Positions 35,711-42,890 of a stretch of 64,000 nt of DNA are shown here, in pieces. Positions within the stretch are counted from its first letter, which is position 1, and each line of letters begins with the position of its first letter. The stretch spans positions 8,156 to 72,155 of the forward strand of contig JBELML010000018.1 of NCBI GenBank assembly GCA_042095835.1, written 5' to 3'. The DNA is from DATFKA01 sp042095835. GTDB taxonomy: Bacteria > Bacteroidota > Bacteroidia > Chitinophagales > Saprospiraceae. The notes under the pieces were generated by a model, which was not told the origin of the DNA, ran no database searches, and was given only the letters and a program-made list of their open reading frames with translations. Both the position numbers and the translations under genes were made by a program.

Positions 35711-36343
35711 ATGAAAATAAAAGATTCATCAGAAAAATGGGCAGGTACAGGCCTATTGGTTGCTATCACGGCTTCCCTATGCTGCATAACACCTTTCTTG
35801 GCTTTGCTAGCAGGAACAAGTAATCTAGCCACAACTTTTTCTTTTATAGAGCCAGCAAGGCCATATTTAATTGGATTGACTTTAGTAGTTCTGGGATTTG
35901 CTTGGTATCAAAAACTTAAACCCGTAAAAAAAGAAGCTGTGGATTGTGATTGTGAAAAAGATGGGAAACCTACCTTTGGCCAGTCTAAATCTTTTCTGGG
36001 AATAGTCACCGTGGTTGCACTATTAATGTTGGCTTTTCCAAGCTATTCGAATCTTTTTTATTCTGATGCGAGCAAGCCAACATTGACTACCTTCGAAAAT
36101 GCTCCTGGTCTTGATCTTGAAACTATTACACTTGGAATTTCCGGTATGACATGTAGTGGCTGTGAGGGACATGTAAATCACGCATTGGCAGAACTTCCTG
36201 GAGTGATTGAAGCAAAAGTCAGTTATGAAACCGCTGGAGCTACGGTGAAATTTGACAAAACAAAATCTTCTTTAGATGATGTAAAAGCCGCAATCAATTC
36301 TACAGGATACAGAGTCAAAGAAGAAACGAACCTAAAGGACTAA
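35711..36343 (+). CDS. merTP: MerTP: mercuric transport protein with fused MerP (HMA) domain
   Basis: 210 residues. The N-terminal part is MerT-like with the vicinal Cys24-Cys25 pair in the first membrane helix (ITASLCCITPFLALLAG), a second and third helix and a cytosolic CDCEKDG loop with further thiols. After the third helix the chain passes to a MerP-like HMA domain with Cys148 and Cys151 (GMTCSGCEGHVNHAL). In known systems MerP takes Hg(II) in the periplasm and hands it to MerT for import toward a cytosolic mercuric reductase. The fused layout is known in Bacteroidota. No merA lies nearby. Confidence 0.92.
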   Translation: MKIKDSSEKWAGTGLLVAITASLCCITPFLALLAGTSNLATTFSFIEPARPYLIGLTLVVLGFAWYQKLKPVKKEAVDCDCEKDGKPTFGQSKSFLGIVTVVALLMLAFPSYSNLFYSDASKPTLTTFENAPGLDLETITLGISGMTCSGCEGHVNHALAELPGVIEAKVSYETAGATVKFDKTKSSLDDVKAAINSTGYRVKEETNLKD

Positions 36344-36372
36344 AAACAAAGCATATCTAATCCAATTTGAAC

Positions 36373-36606
36373 ATGAAATTGAAAAGTAATACTATGGTAG
36401 TTGAATTAAAATCAGTACTTACCTGCCCCAACTGTGAACACGAAAAAAAAGAGACTATGCCTACTGATGCTTGTCAATTCTTTTATGAATGTGAAAACTG
36501 CAAAAGTATTCTGAAACCAAAGGCTGGGGATTGTTGTGTTTACTGTAGTTATGGAACTGTTCAATGTCCACCTATGCAGAATGGAGATAAAAGTTGCTGT
36601 AAGTAG
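36373..36606 (+). CDS. GDCCVxC domain-containing small Cys-rich protein
   Basis: About 77 residues with eleven cysteines: CPNCEH and CENCK (zinc-ribbon-like pairs), then GDCCVYCSYGTVQCPPMQ, the defining motif of the family, and a terminal CC. ATG 36373 is preferred over a TTG two codons upstream. The protein is cytosolic and follows merTP by 29 bp in the same orientation; the same pairing with mer genes is frequent in Bacteroidota, so a role as a cytosolic Hg(II)/soft-metal acceptor is a reasonable inference. Confidence 0.85.
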   Translation: MKLKSNTMVVELKSVLTCPNCEHEKKETMPTDACQFFYECENCKSILKPKAGDCCVYCSYGTVQCPPMQNGDKSCCK

Positions 36607-36656
36607 ATTTTCATTCAAAAAGCAACAAAACGCTATTTGTTTATCGTTAACTACAA

Positions 36657-36692
36657 TGCAATTGGATTGCATCCTGATTAAACTTATCTTTG
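36657..36692 (+). promoter_or_regulatory. Fur-family box 1 and promoter of the DUF6660 operon
   Basis: Palindrome tgcaat-tgg-attgca at 36657-36671, followed after exactly 13 bases by tatctttg (36685-36692), a full TAnnTTTG -7 element. The same 15-bp palindrome with the same 13-base distance occurs at 40561-40596. The ATG at 36699 is six bases after the -7 box, implying a leaderless or nearly leaderless transcript. Confidence 0.75.
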
Positions 36693-36698
36693 CAGTCT

Positions 36699-37034
36699 AT
36701 GAAAAAAACAAGCACCATACTAGGCATTTATATGCTTATTTTAGCTGTCCTCCCTTGCGCGGATGAAGCTCTTTGGTGCGTTTTTGATATAGAAGAAACC
36801 ATAGGGATAGAATTACATCAAGATGAGGAGCATGAGCATGAGAATGAATGTTCAGATCACTGTTCGCCTCTATGTACTTGCAGTTGCTGTCAAATAACCG
36901 TTCGCAATCCGCTCAAAGCAGAAATTGCGATAAATCCTCCTTATTTTATTTTTTCTGATCCTACTTTTAAAGAGCCATCCTTTTCTGGTCTCCTTTCATT
37001 CAAAGCTATTTGGCAACCGCCGAAATTAGGTTAA
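36699..37034 (+). CDS. DUF6660-like secreted His/Cys-rich protein
   Basis: 111 residues. N-terminal hydrophobic segment (MKKTSTILGIYMLILAVLP) with a conserved PCAD, then an acidic His-rich loop EEHEHENECSDHCSPLCTCS with several Cys, and a short C-terminal beta-rich tail. The shape matches DUF6660-type proteins encoded before TonB receptors in Bacteroidota metal loci. It probably faces the periplasm and could hand metal to, or shield, the adjacent receptor. ATG 36699 is chosen over TTG 36690 because the promoter ends just upstream. Confidence 0.75.
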   Translation: MKKTSTILGIYMLILAVLPCADEALWCVFDIEETIGIELHQDEEHEHENECSDHCSPLCTCSCCQITVRNPLKAEIAINPPYFIFSDPTFKEPSFSGLLSFKAIWQPPKLG

Positions 37035-37095
37035 TCAACATACAAATTGACGTGAAGTCAAAAAATCAATTGTTTGATTAATTTAATTCATTGGA

Positions 37096-39279
37096 ATGAA
37101 AAAAATATTATTGTCAATATGGGCAGTAACGGCCCTTCATATTGCTAATGCCCAAAATGTTCTTAATGTAGTTGTTCTAGATGCGGAGACGCAGGAAACC
37201 CTCATTGGTGTAAATGTCTTTATAGAAAGCCTTAACAAAGGCAATGTCACGGGCATTGATGGCAGCGCATCCATCGCAGACTTACCAGATGGAACTTTTA
37301 AAATTAAGCTTAGTTACATTGGGTATGAGGAAGAAGAACTGGAAGTAAGCCTTCCCCAATCAGCTCCATTAACGGTCTTATTAGAATCAGGAAGTGAGGA
37401 ACTAGAAGCCGTCACGGTGACTACAACTCGAAGCAGTCGTTTAATTCAAGATTTACCAACTCGGCTAGAGGCCATTACAGCCGAAGAGTTAGGAGAAAAA
37501 AGTTTTATGAATCCTACTAATATTGCTACTTTATTGAAAGAAAGCACCGGGATTCAAATGCAACAAACCTCTGCTAACTCCGCTAATCAAAGCATTCGGA
37601 TACAAGGCCTTGATGGACGCTATACGCAATTATTGAAAGATGGTTTTCCGATTTTTGGAGGCTTTGCTGGCGGTTTAAGCATTATGCAAATCCCCCCGCT
37701 AGATTTGAGACAGGTGGAAATCATTAAAGGAAGTGCTTCTACTTTATATGGTGGTGGTGCGATTGCAGGTCTAGTCAATTTGATTAGCCGTACGCCCGAA
37801 GAAGAACCTAATCTGGAACTGATGCTTTCCCAAACGCAAGCTTTGGGGTCTACGCTCAATGCTTTTTATGCGCAACAATATGGTAAAGCTGGATTTACGC
37901 TTTATACAGCAGGCAATTTACAACAGGTATACGATGTAAATAATGATAATTTTTCTGATATACCCCAGGTCAGGAGTATCTCGGTTAACCCTACTTTTTT
38001 TTATGATTTTGATGAGCGTAGTAGTTTAAGAATCGGTATCAATAGCTCTTTTGAAAATCGTTTGGGAGGAGATGTTATCGCCATTGAAGAGCAACCCAGT
38101 AGCGCGCATCCATTTACTGAAGAAAATGTATCTACTCGTTTGGCATCACAAGCCACTTTCCAAAGGCAAATTTCCGAACAAGCTAGTTTTACAATCAGAA
38201 ATAGTATCAATTATTTTGACCGGAGCATTGCAATACCCAATTTCACTTTTGCAGGACAACAATTGGCTAGCTTTTCAGAAGCAACTTATACGGTTGCTAA
38301 TGAAAATACAGATTGGGCGCTTGGGGCAAATGTTTATACCGATCAATTTGTGGAGGAAAGGTTCACTGAAAATCCTGTTCGGGATTACAGCAATACCACT
38401 TTTGGAATTTTTGGTCAAAACGTATGGTCGTTATCTGATCAAATAGCCTTAGAGACAGGCTTACGTATCGATTACAATACAGATTATGACTGGTTTGTAT
38501 TACCACGCATTAATCTATTATTGGACTTAGATAAGCATTGGACCGCTAGAATTGGTGGAGGGATGGGCTATAAACTACCGACCATCTTTAGTGAAGAGGC
38601 CGAGTTTAGAACCTTTCAAAATATCCTGCCGATAAGAATCGACGGTACGAAAGCGGAAACCTCTTTGGGTGGAAACTTAGACATTAATTACAAAACTATT
38701 TTGTTTGAAAATGTCAGTTTCTCCATCAACAATCTCTTGTTCTACACTCAATTATATGATCCATTAATTTTAATACAAAATGCTGGTAGCGATTTTTCTT
38801 TTGAGAATGCTGATGGAAACACCAATTCTAAAGGTTTAGAAACCAATATCAAATTCAGCTATCAAAACTTCAAGCTTTTTCTCCAATATGCTTTCATTGA
38901 TGCTCAATTAGATTACAACGGCATTCGGGGTCAAAAACCCATAACACCTCGACATAATGCGGGTGGAATTTTGATGTACGAAAATGACAAATGGAGATTT
39001 GGTTATGAAGTCTATTTTACGGGCGATCAAGTGCTTTCCGACTTTACTCCTGTAAATGACTTTGTCACAATGGGATTTCTGGCGGCGAGACAATTAGGAA
39101 GATTTAATGTTTTTGTCAATTTTGAAAATTTCACAGATACCCGATTATCGAATTATCAAAATACGGTGATCCCTCCACTAAGCAATCCTACTTTTCCCGA
39201 GATTTGGGCACCAACAGATGGGTTCATCTTTACTGCAGGCGTAAAATGGACATTATTGGGCGCACTAGATGAAGATTAA
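37096..39279 (+). CDS. TonB-dependent receptor (metal-locus type) with CarboxypepD_reg-like domain
   Basis: 727 residues: signal peptide (MKKILLSIWAVTALHIANAQ), N-terminal CarboxypepD-regulatory-like beta-sandwich (VVVLDAETQETLIGVNVFIE), plug domain (SVRIQGL-type segment IRIQGLDGRYTQLLKDGFPI, and VEIIKGSASTLYGGGAIAG) and a 22-strand barrel. Size and plug resemble siderophore, vitamin B12 or metal-chelate receptors and not SusC. It is preceded by the Fur box and the DUF6660 gene and followed by a CDF exporter and a Fur regulator, so the substrate is probably a metal or a metal chelate. Direction of benefit is unclear because an exporter shares the locus. Confidence 0.9.
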   Translation: MKKILLSIWAVTALHIANAQNVLNVVVLDAETQETLIGVNVFIESLNKGNVTGIDGSASIADLPDGTFKIKLSYIGYEEEELEVSLPQSAPLTVLLESGSEELEAVTVTTTRSSRLIQDLPTRLEAITAEELGEKSFMNPTNIATLLKESTGIQMQQTSANSANQSIRIQGLDGRYTQLLKDGFPIFGGFAGGLSIMQIPPLDLRQVEIIKGSASTLYGGGAIAGLVNLISRTPEEEPNLELMLSQTQALGSTLNAFYAQQYGKAGFTLYTAGNLQQVYDVNNDNFSDIPQVRSISVNPTFFYDFDERSSLRIGINSSFENRLGGDVIAIEEQPSSAHPFTEENVSTRLASQATFQRQISEQASFTIRNSINYFDRSIAIPNFTFAGQQLASFSEATYTVANENTDWALGANVYTDQFVEERFTENPVRDYSNTTFGIFGQNVWSLSDQIALETGLRIDYNTDYDWFVLPRINLLLDLDKHWTARIGGGMGYKLPTIFSEEAEFRTFQNILPIRIDGTKAETSLGGNLDINYKTILFENVSFSINNLLFYTQLYDPLILIQNAGSDFSFENADGNTNSKGLETNIKFSYQNFKLFLQYAFIDAQLDYNGIRGQKPITPRHNAGGILMYENDKWRFGYEVYFTGDQVLSDFTPVNDFVTMGFLAARQLGRFNVFVNFENFTDTRLSNYQNTVIPPLSNPTFPEIWAPTDGFIFTAGVKWTLLGALDED

Positions 39280-39298
39280 AACGTTATTTATATTAACG

Positions 39299-39326
39299 GG
39301 GTGGTGTGTTAATCAGCACACTACCC
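39299..39326 (+). terminator. Hairpin between TonB receptor and CDF genes
   Basis: Arms gggtggtgtg (39299-39308) and cacactaccc (39317-39326) pair with one G-T, followed by tgttgtttt. It may be a partial terminator that lowers expression of the downstream CDF and Fur genes. Confidence 0.65.
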
Positions 39327-39343
39327 TGTTGTTTTAAACGAAT

Positions 39344-40144
39344 ATGATAATGAAGAAATCAGTATATAAAATTGTTAAGATGGATTGTCCTTCTGAAGAA
39401 AATCTAATTCGAATGAAGTTAGATGGCATGGGGAATATCAAACATCTACATTTTGATATTCCCAAAAGAGAACTATCTATTTTCCACACTGGTGAAAAGA
39501 CTCCAATCGAAAATGCAATTACTGAATTAAATCTAGGTGCAAGCCATCTCAGTACTGAGTCAACAAATGAAATCGAATTCGAAGAGGACAACAATCAAAA
39601 AAAACTACTTTGGATAGTACTAATTATCAATTTCGTTTTTTTTGTAATAGAAATGACCACAGGCTTAATATCTAAGTCGATGGGATTGGTTGCAGATAGT
39701 CTGGATATGTTAGCAGATGCTTTCGTCTATGGCATTAGTCTATATGCTGTGGGAGGAACAATCAAAAGAAAGAAAAACATAGCTAAAATAGCTGGTTATT
39801 TTCAGATCGGACTTGCAACGTTCGGCTTCTTTGAAGTATTAAGACGTTTTCTAGGAGTCGAACAAATGCCCGACTTTGAGACAATGATTGTAGTCTCCAT
39901 TTTTGCACTTATTGCAAATGGTGCTTGTTTATATCTGCTTCAAAAATCTAAAAGTAGTGAGGAAGCCCACATGAAAGCAAGCTCTATTTTTACCTCTAAT
40001 GATATTATTATCAATTTGGGGGTCATTACTGCGGCCATTTTGGTAAAACTATTCAATTCAGCCATTCCTGATTTGATGATTGGAATAATAGTTTTCGCTG
40101 TTGTTATACAGGGAGCAATAAGAATTTTAAAGCTATCAAGGTAA
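39344..40144 (+). CDS. CDF-family cation efflux protein with N-terminal HMA-like domain
   Basis: 266 residues. The first ~70 residues are a ferredoxin-like HMA relative whose metal loop reads MDCPSEEN, keeping one Cys where the classic motif has CxxC. Then six transmembrane helices of the cation diffusion facilitator fold, with metal-site residues in DSLDMLADAFVYG (helix 2) and a second pattern in helix 5 (SNDIIINLGVIT). The usual cytosolic C-terminal dimerisation domain is absent or minimal, so the N-terminal domain may replace it. It probably exports Zn(II), Co(II) or a related ion by proton antiport. The stop overlaps the fur start (TAATG). Confidence 0.85.
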   Translation: MIMKKSVYKIVKMDCPSEENLIRMKLDGMGNIKHLHFDIPKRELSIFHTGEKTPIENAITELNLGASHLSTESTNEIEFEEDNNQKKLLWIVLIINFVFFVIEMTTGLISKSMGLVADSLDMLADAFVYGISLYAVGGTIKRKKNIAKIAGYFQIGLATFGFFEVLRRFLGVEQMPDFETMIVVSIFALIANGACLYLLQKSKSSEEAHMKASSIFTSNDIIINLGVITAAILVKLFNSAIPDLMIGIIVFAVVIQGAIRILKLSR

Positions 40145-40557
40145 TGAATAAAGTAAATGAAATTTTAGACCAAAAAGCAGTCCGCATCACACCGATGAGG
40201 CAACTTCTTTTGGAACATTTTATGAATAATAATAAAACCTTTGGTCTAGCTGAATTAGAAAAAGCGTTTCCAAAATCTGACCGGATAACCATCTATCGCA
40301 CCCTTAAAACATTTGAAGAAAAGGGCATTACACATAGTATCGATATTGGAACGAATGAGGTTAAATATGGCCTGTGTAAGGAGCATTGCACTCCAAGGGA
40401 ACATTTAGATCAGCATCCACATTTTTACTGTTTAACTTGTAATCAAATCATTTGTCTAGAAAGGGTTTTTATACCCTTTGTAAAGCTTCCAGAAGGTTTC
40501 AGTACTAATGAAGTTGATATGACCATCAAGGGCACCTGCAAAAACTGCCAAGCATAA
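40144..40557 (+). CDS. Fur-family transcriptional regulator
   Basis: 137 residues: N-terminal winged helix (RITPMRQLLLEHFM; recognition helix DRITIYRTLKTFEEKG), C-terminal dimerisation and metal domain with His-rich segment HLDQHPHFYCLTC and two CxxC pairs (CLTC and CKNC) that would bind structural zinc. It is the last gene of the unit that starts at the Fur box 36657, and lies directly before a second identical box. It is most likely the factor that binds both. Whether it senses Fe, Zn or another metal cannot be decided; the locus fits a Zur-like role. Confidence 0.92.
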   Translation: MNKVNEILDQKAVRITPMRQLLLEHFMNNNKTFGLAELEKAFPKSDRITIYRTLKTFEEKGITHSIDIGTNEVKYGLCKEHCTPREHLDQHPHFYCLTCNQIICLERVFIPFVKLPEGFSTNEVDMTIKGTCKNCQA

Positions 40558-40560
40558 ATT

Positions 40561-40596
40561 TGCAATTTCATTGCATTATAATCTTCGATAAGTTTG
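40561..40596 (+). promoter_or_regulatory. Fur-family box 2 and promoter of the methyltransferase-like gene
   Basis: Palindrome tgcaat-ttc-attgca (40561-40575), then 13 bases, then taagtttg (40589-40596), a full TAnnTTTG element. Arms and spacing are identical to the box at 36657. The location, starting four bases after the fur stop, makes autoregulated control of the downstream genes likely. Confidence 0.75.
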
Positions 40597-40607
40597 TAGA
40601 AAAAATA

Positions 40608-41204
40608 ATGACAAGCCAATGGTATCTTTTTCTATTTTTAGTAATCTACTTTCTACTTACTTTCTTTTTAAGGTCTTATTTGGTCTGGCGGAATACAGGC
40701 GTCAGTCCTATGACTTTTGGTGGGACGGATGATGCACATGGGTACAATGGTAGGCTCTTCAAGTTGATTTCTTTCCTAGAAATTGTGGTAGTAGGGATTT
40801 ATGCCTTTTTAGGTAGTTGGTATGAATACTTACTGCCATTTTGGTATCTAGAAAATGGTGCATTCCAAATTTTTGGTTGGGTTTTATTGCACTTATCGCT
40901 AATTTGGGTTGCTATTGCCCAATTACAAATGGCAGACTCATGGAGAATTGGTATTGATACAATAAACAAGACAGACTTGGTCACAAAAGGGCTTTTTTCA
41001 ATTTCCAGAAACCCTATCTTTTTAGGCATCATTTTGGCAAATATAGGCTTATTCTTAGTGATTCCTAATGCATTTACTTTGCTGATTGCTATCGTTTCTA
41101 CTACAACTACCCAAACACAAGTAAGGCTAGAAGAAGACTTCTTAAGAGCGTCACACAATAAAGATTATAGCGATTACTGTAAAAAAGTGAGACGTTGGAT
41201 TTAA
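40608..41204 (+). CDS. Isoprenylcysteine carboxylmethyltransferase-like membrane protein
   Basis: 198 residues from ATG 40608. The open frame extends to 40560 but that part contains the Fur box and the -10-like element, so the later start is preferred. Four to five transmembrane helices; the family motif near the C-terminus is LVTKGLFSISRNPIFLGIILANIGLFL followed by EEDFLRASHNKDYSDYCKKVRRW (R-x-P plus E-E-x-x-L, the ICMT/PEMT SAM-binding signature). Bacterial members are of unknown substrate, often found next to metal-efflux genes. It lies 22 bp upstream of the CzcD gene. Confidence 0.8.
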   Translation: MTSQWYLFLFLVIYFLLTFFLRSYLVWRNTGVSPMTFGGTDDAHGYNGRLFKLISFLEIVVVGIYAFLGSWYEYLLPFWYLENGAFQIFGWVLLHLSLIWVAIAQLQMADSWRIGIDTINKTDLVTKGLFSISRNPIFLGIILANIGLFLVIPNAFTLLIAIVSTTTTQTQVRLEEDFLRASHNKDYSDYCKKVRRWI

Positions 41205-41226
41205 TCAAAAAACTAAATAAAACTAT

Positions 41227-42105
41227 ATGGGAAATCATCATCACCGCGACGATTCCAACCAGAACTTAAAGCTGGCATTTTTCTTAAACCTAGGGTTCAC
41301 TATTATAGAAATCATAGGCAGAATTTGGGTAAATAGTGTTTCCATTCTTTCTGATGCATTGCACGACTTGGGCGACAGTATTTCTTTGGGGTTATCTTGG
41401 TATTTGAATAATAAATCTAAACAAAGTGCTGACGGTAAATTCACCTTTGGCTATCGTCGATTTTCTCTATTGGGTGCCTTAATCAATAGTGTCGTTCTAA
41501 TCGGAGGATCAGTTTATATTATCTCCGAGGCAGTTAACCGCATTTTAGAACCAGAACAGTCAAATGCTTTAGGAATGGTGGCCTTTGCAATACTTGGTAT
41601 AGCAATCAATGGATATGCTGCCTGGAAGGTAGGCAAAGGTAAAACACTTAATGAACGGGTAGTTTCCTGGCATCTACTGGAAGATGTCCTAGGATGGGTG
41701 GCGGTATTGATGGTGGCACTTGTACTTCTGGTTAAAAATGTTCCCTACCTTGATCCTGCCTTATCAATATTAATCACTTTGTATGTTTTGTGGAATGTTA
41801 TAAAAAGACTCAAAGAAACACTTCATTTATTTTTACAGGGAGTACCTGAAGATATTAACCTAACGGAGGTAGAACAAAAAATATTAAAAATCGAAAATAT
41901 AAGCTCATTACATCATACTCATATCTGGTCTCTGGAAGGAGAGCACCATGTATTCACTACACATGTTTGCCTTGAAAACATTACGGAGTTCAATCAAATC
42001 TTAAAAGTAAAGAATTCAATTAAAGAGGTTCTTAAAGAATACCATTTCGCCCATTACACGGTCGAAACAGAATTAGAAGAGGAAAACTGTGATTTAATTT
42101 CTTAG
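41227..42105 (+). CDS. czcD: CzcD-like CDF cation efflux transporter
   Basis: 292 residues. Six transmembrane helices with metal-binding motifs SDALHDLGDSISLG (helix 2, H/D pair) and HLLEDVLGW (helix 5, HxxxD), typical of the Zn-CDF clade, and a C-terminal cytosolic domain rich in His (SLHHTHIWSLEGEHH). The N-terminal NHHHRDD is a short His-rich extension. It exports Zn(II)/Co(II)/Cd(II) to the periplasm by proton antiport. It is probably co-transcribed with the methyltransferase-like gene under Fur box 2. A second, structurally different CDF lies 1.1 kb upstream. Confidence 0.92.
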   Translation: MGNHHHRDDSNQNLKLAFFLNLGFTIIEIIGRIWVNSVSILSDALHDLGDSISLGLSWYLNNKSKQSADGKFTFGYRRFSLLGALINSVVLIGGSVYIISEAVNRILEPEQSNALGMVAFAILGIAINGYAAWKVGKGKTLNERVVSWHLLEDVLGWVAVLMVALVLLVKNVPYLDPALSILITLYVLWNVIKRLKETLHLFLQGVPEDINLTEVEQKILKIENISSLHHTHIWSLEGEHHVFTTHVCLENITEFNQILKVKNSIKEVLKEYHFAHYTVETELEEENCDLIS

Positions 42106-42232
42106 TCTTCGTCCCTAATTTAGGGGCATTAAATAAGGTAAACTAAAGGTACTAGGAGGTCTTTAAATTTTTTATTGAAAACAATTAAAGGCTTTGCCTT
42201 GTAAAGAAACCATGTAACCAATAAAGTATTGA

Positions 42233-42793
42233 ATGGAATTAATCATCAAGAACATGGTATGCCCAAGGTGCATCGATGCGGTCAATCAAATACTTAATAA
42301 TTTGAGTATAGAGGTAGTGGATGTACAATTAGGTAAAGTAATTATTGAGAAAGATTTATCCCCTGAGAAAATGGAGATGCTAAGAAAGCATTTGTATGAA
42401 AGAGATTTTGAGCTTTTAGACGATAGGCAATCGCAAATAATTAATTCCATCAAAGCTACTATCATTGATCAAATACACCACAAACAGCAGCCAATTGAAA
42501 AAAACTATTCGGTTCTCTTAAAAGAGCAGCTAAATTATGAATATGCACATTTGAGCCGCTTATTTTCTGCTGTAGAAGGTAGGACTATTGAGCAATATAT
42601 TATGTCTCAAAAAATCGAAAAAGTTAAAGAATTACTGACTTATAATGAGCAAACCCTTTCAGAAATTTCTTATGATATGGGCTATAGCAGTACGGCACAT
42701 TTGTCGGGGCAATTCAAGAAAGTTACAGGTATGTCCCCAACTGCGTTTAAAAAATTACATCCAAAGCATAGAAATCCTCTTGACCAAATCTAA
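42233..42793 (+). CDS. HMA-domain/AraC fusion metalloregulator
   Basis: 186 residues. Residues 1-65 form an HMA-like ferredoxin fold with the soft-metal loop MVCPRC (Cys10, Cys13); residues ~90-180 are an AraC-type double HTH (EQYIMSQKIEKVKELLTYNE; LSEISYDMGYSSTAHLSGQFKKVTGMSPTAFKKL). There is no cupin domain, so the metal-binding domain appears to be the sensor. It stands 98 bp upstream of copA in the same orientation and is thus likely its Cu(I)- or Ag(I)-responsive activator, replacing CueR/CsoR, neither of which is present in the window. Confidence 0.88.
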   Translation: MELIIKNMVCPRCIDAVNQILNNLSIEVVDVQLGKVIIEKDLSPEKMEMLRKHLYERDFELLDDRQSQIINSIKATIIDQIHHKQQPIEKNYSVLLKEQLNYEYAHLSRLFSAVEGRTIEQYIMSQKIEKVKELLTYNEQTLSEISYDMGYSSTAHLSGQFKKVTGMSPTAFKKLHPKHRNPLDQI

Positions 42794-42890
42794 TATCAAA
42801 ATCTTGTAAGAGATACACATAATGATGTAACATATTTATCTCGGTATCGGACGATATTTGCACTATATCTAAATAAAAAAAGTGCAGGAC

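Noticed and set aside
38051..38446. 131-codon + strand frame within the TonB receptor
   Set aside because: Alternative frame of a conserved barrel-coding region; no signal, domain or separate start context.
40560..40607. N-terminal extension of the methyltransferase-like frame
   Set aside because: The stretch contains a perfect Fur-type palindrome and a -7 element, so it is promoter DNA.
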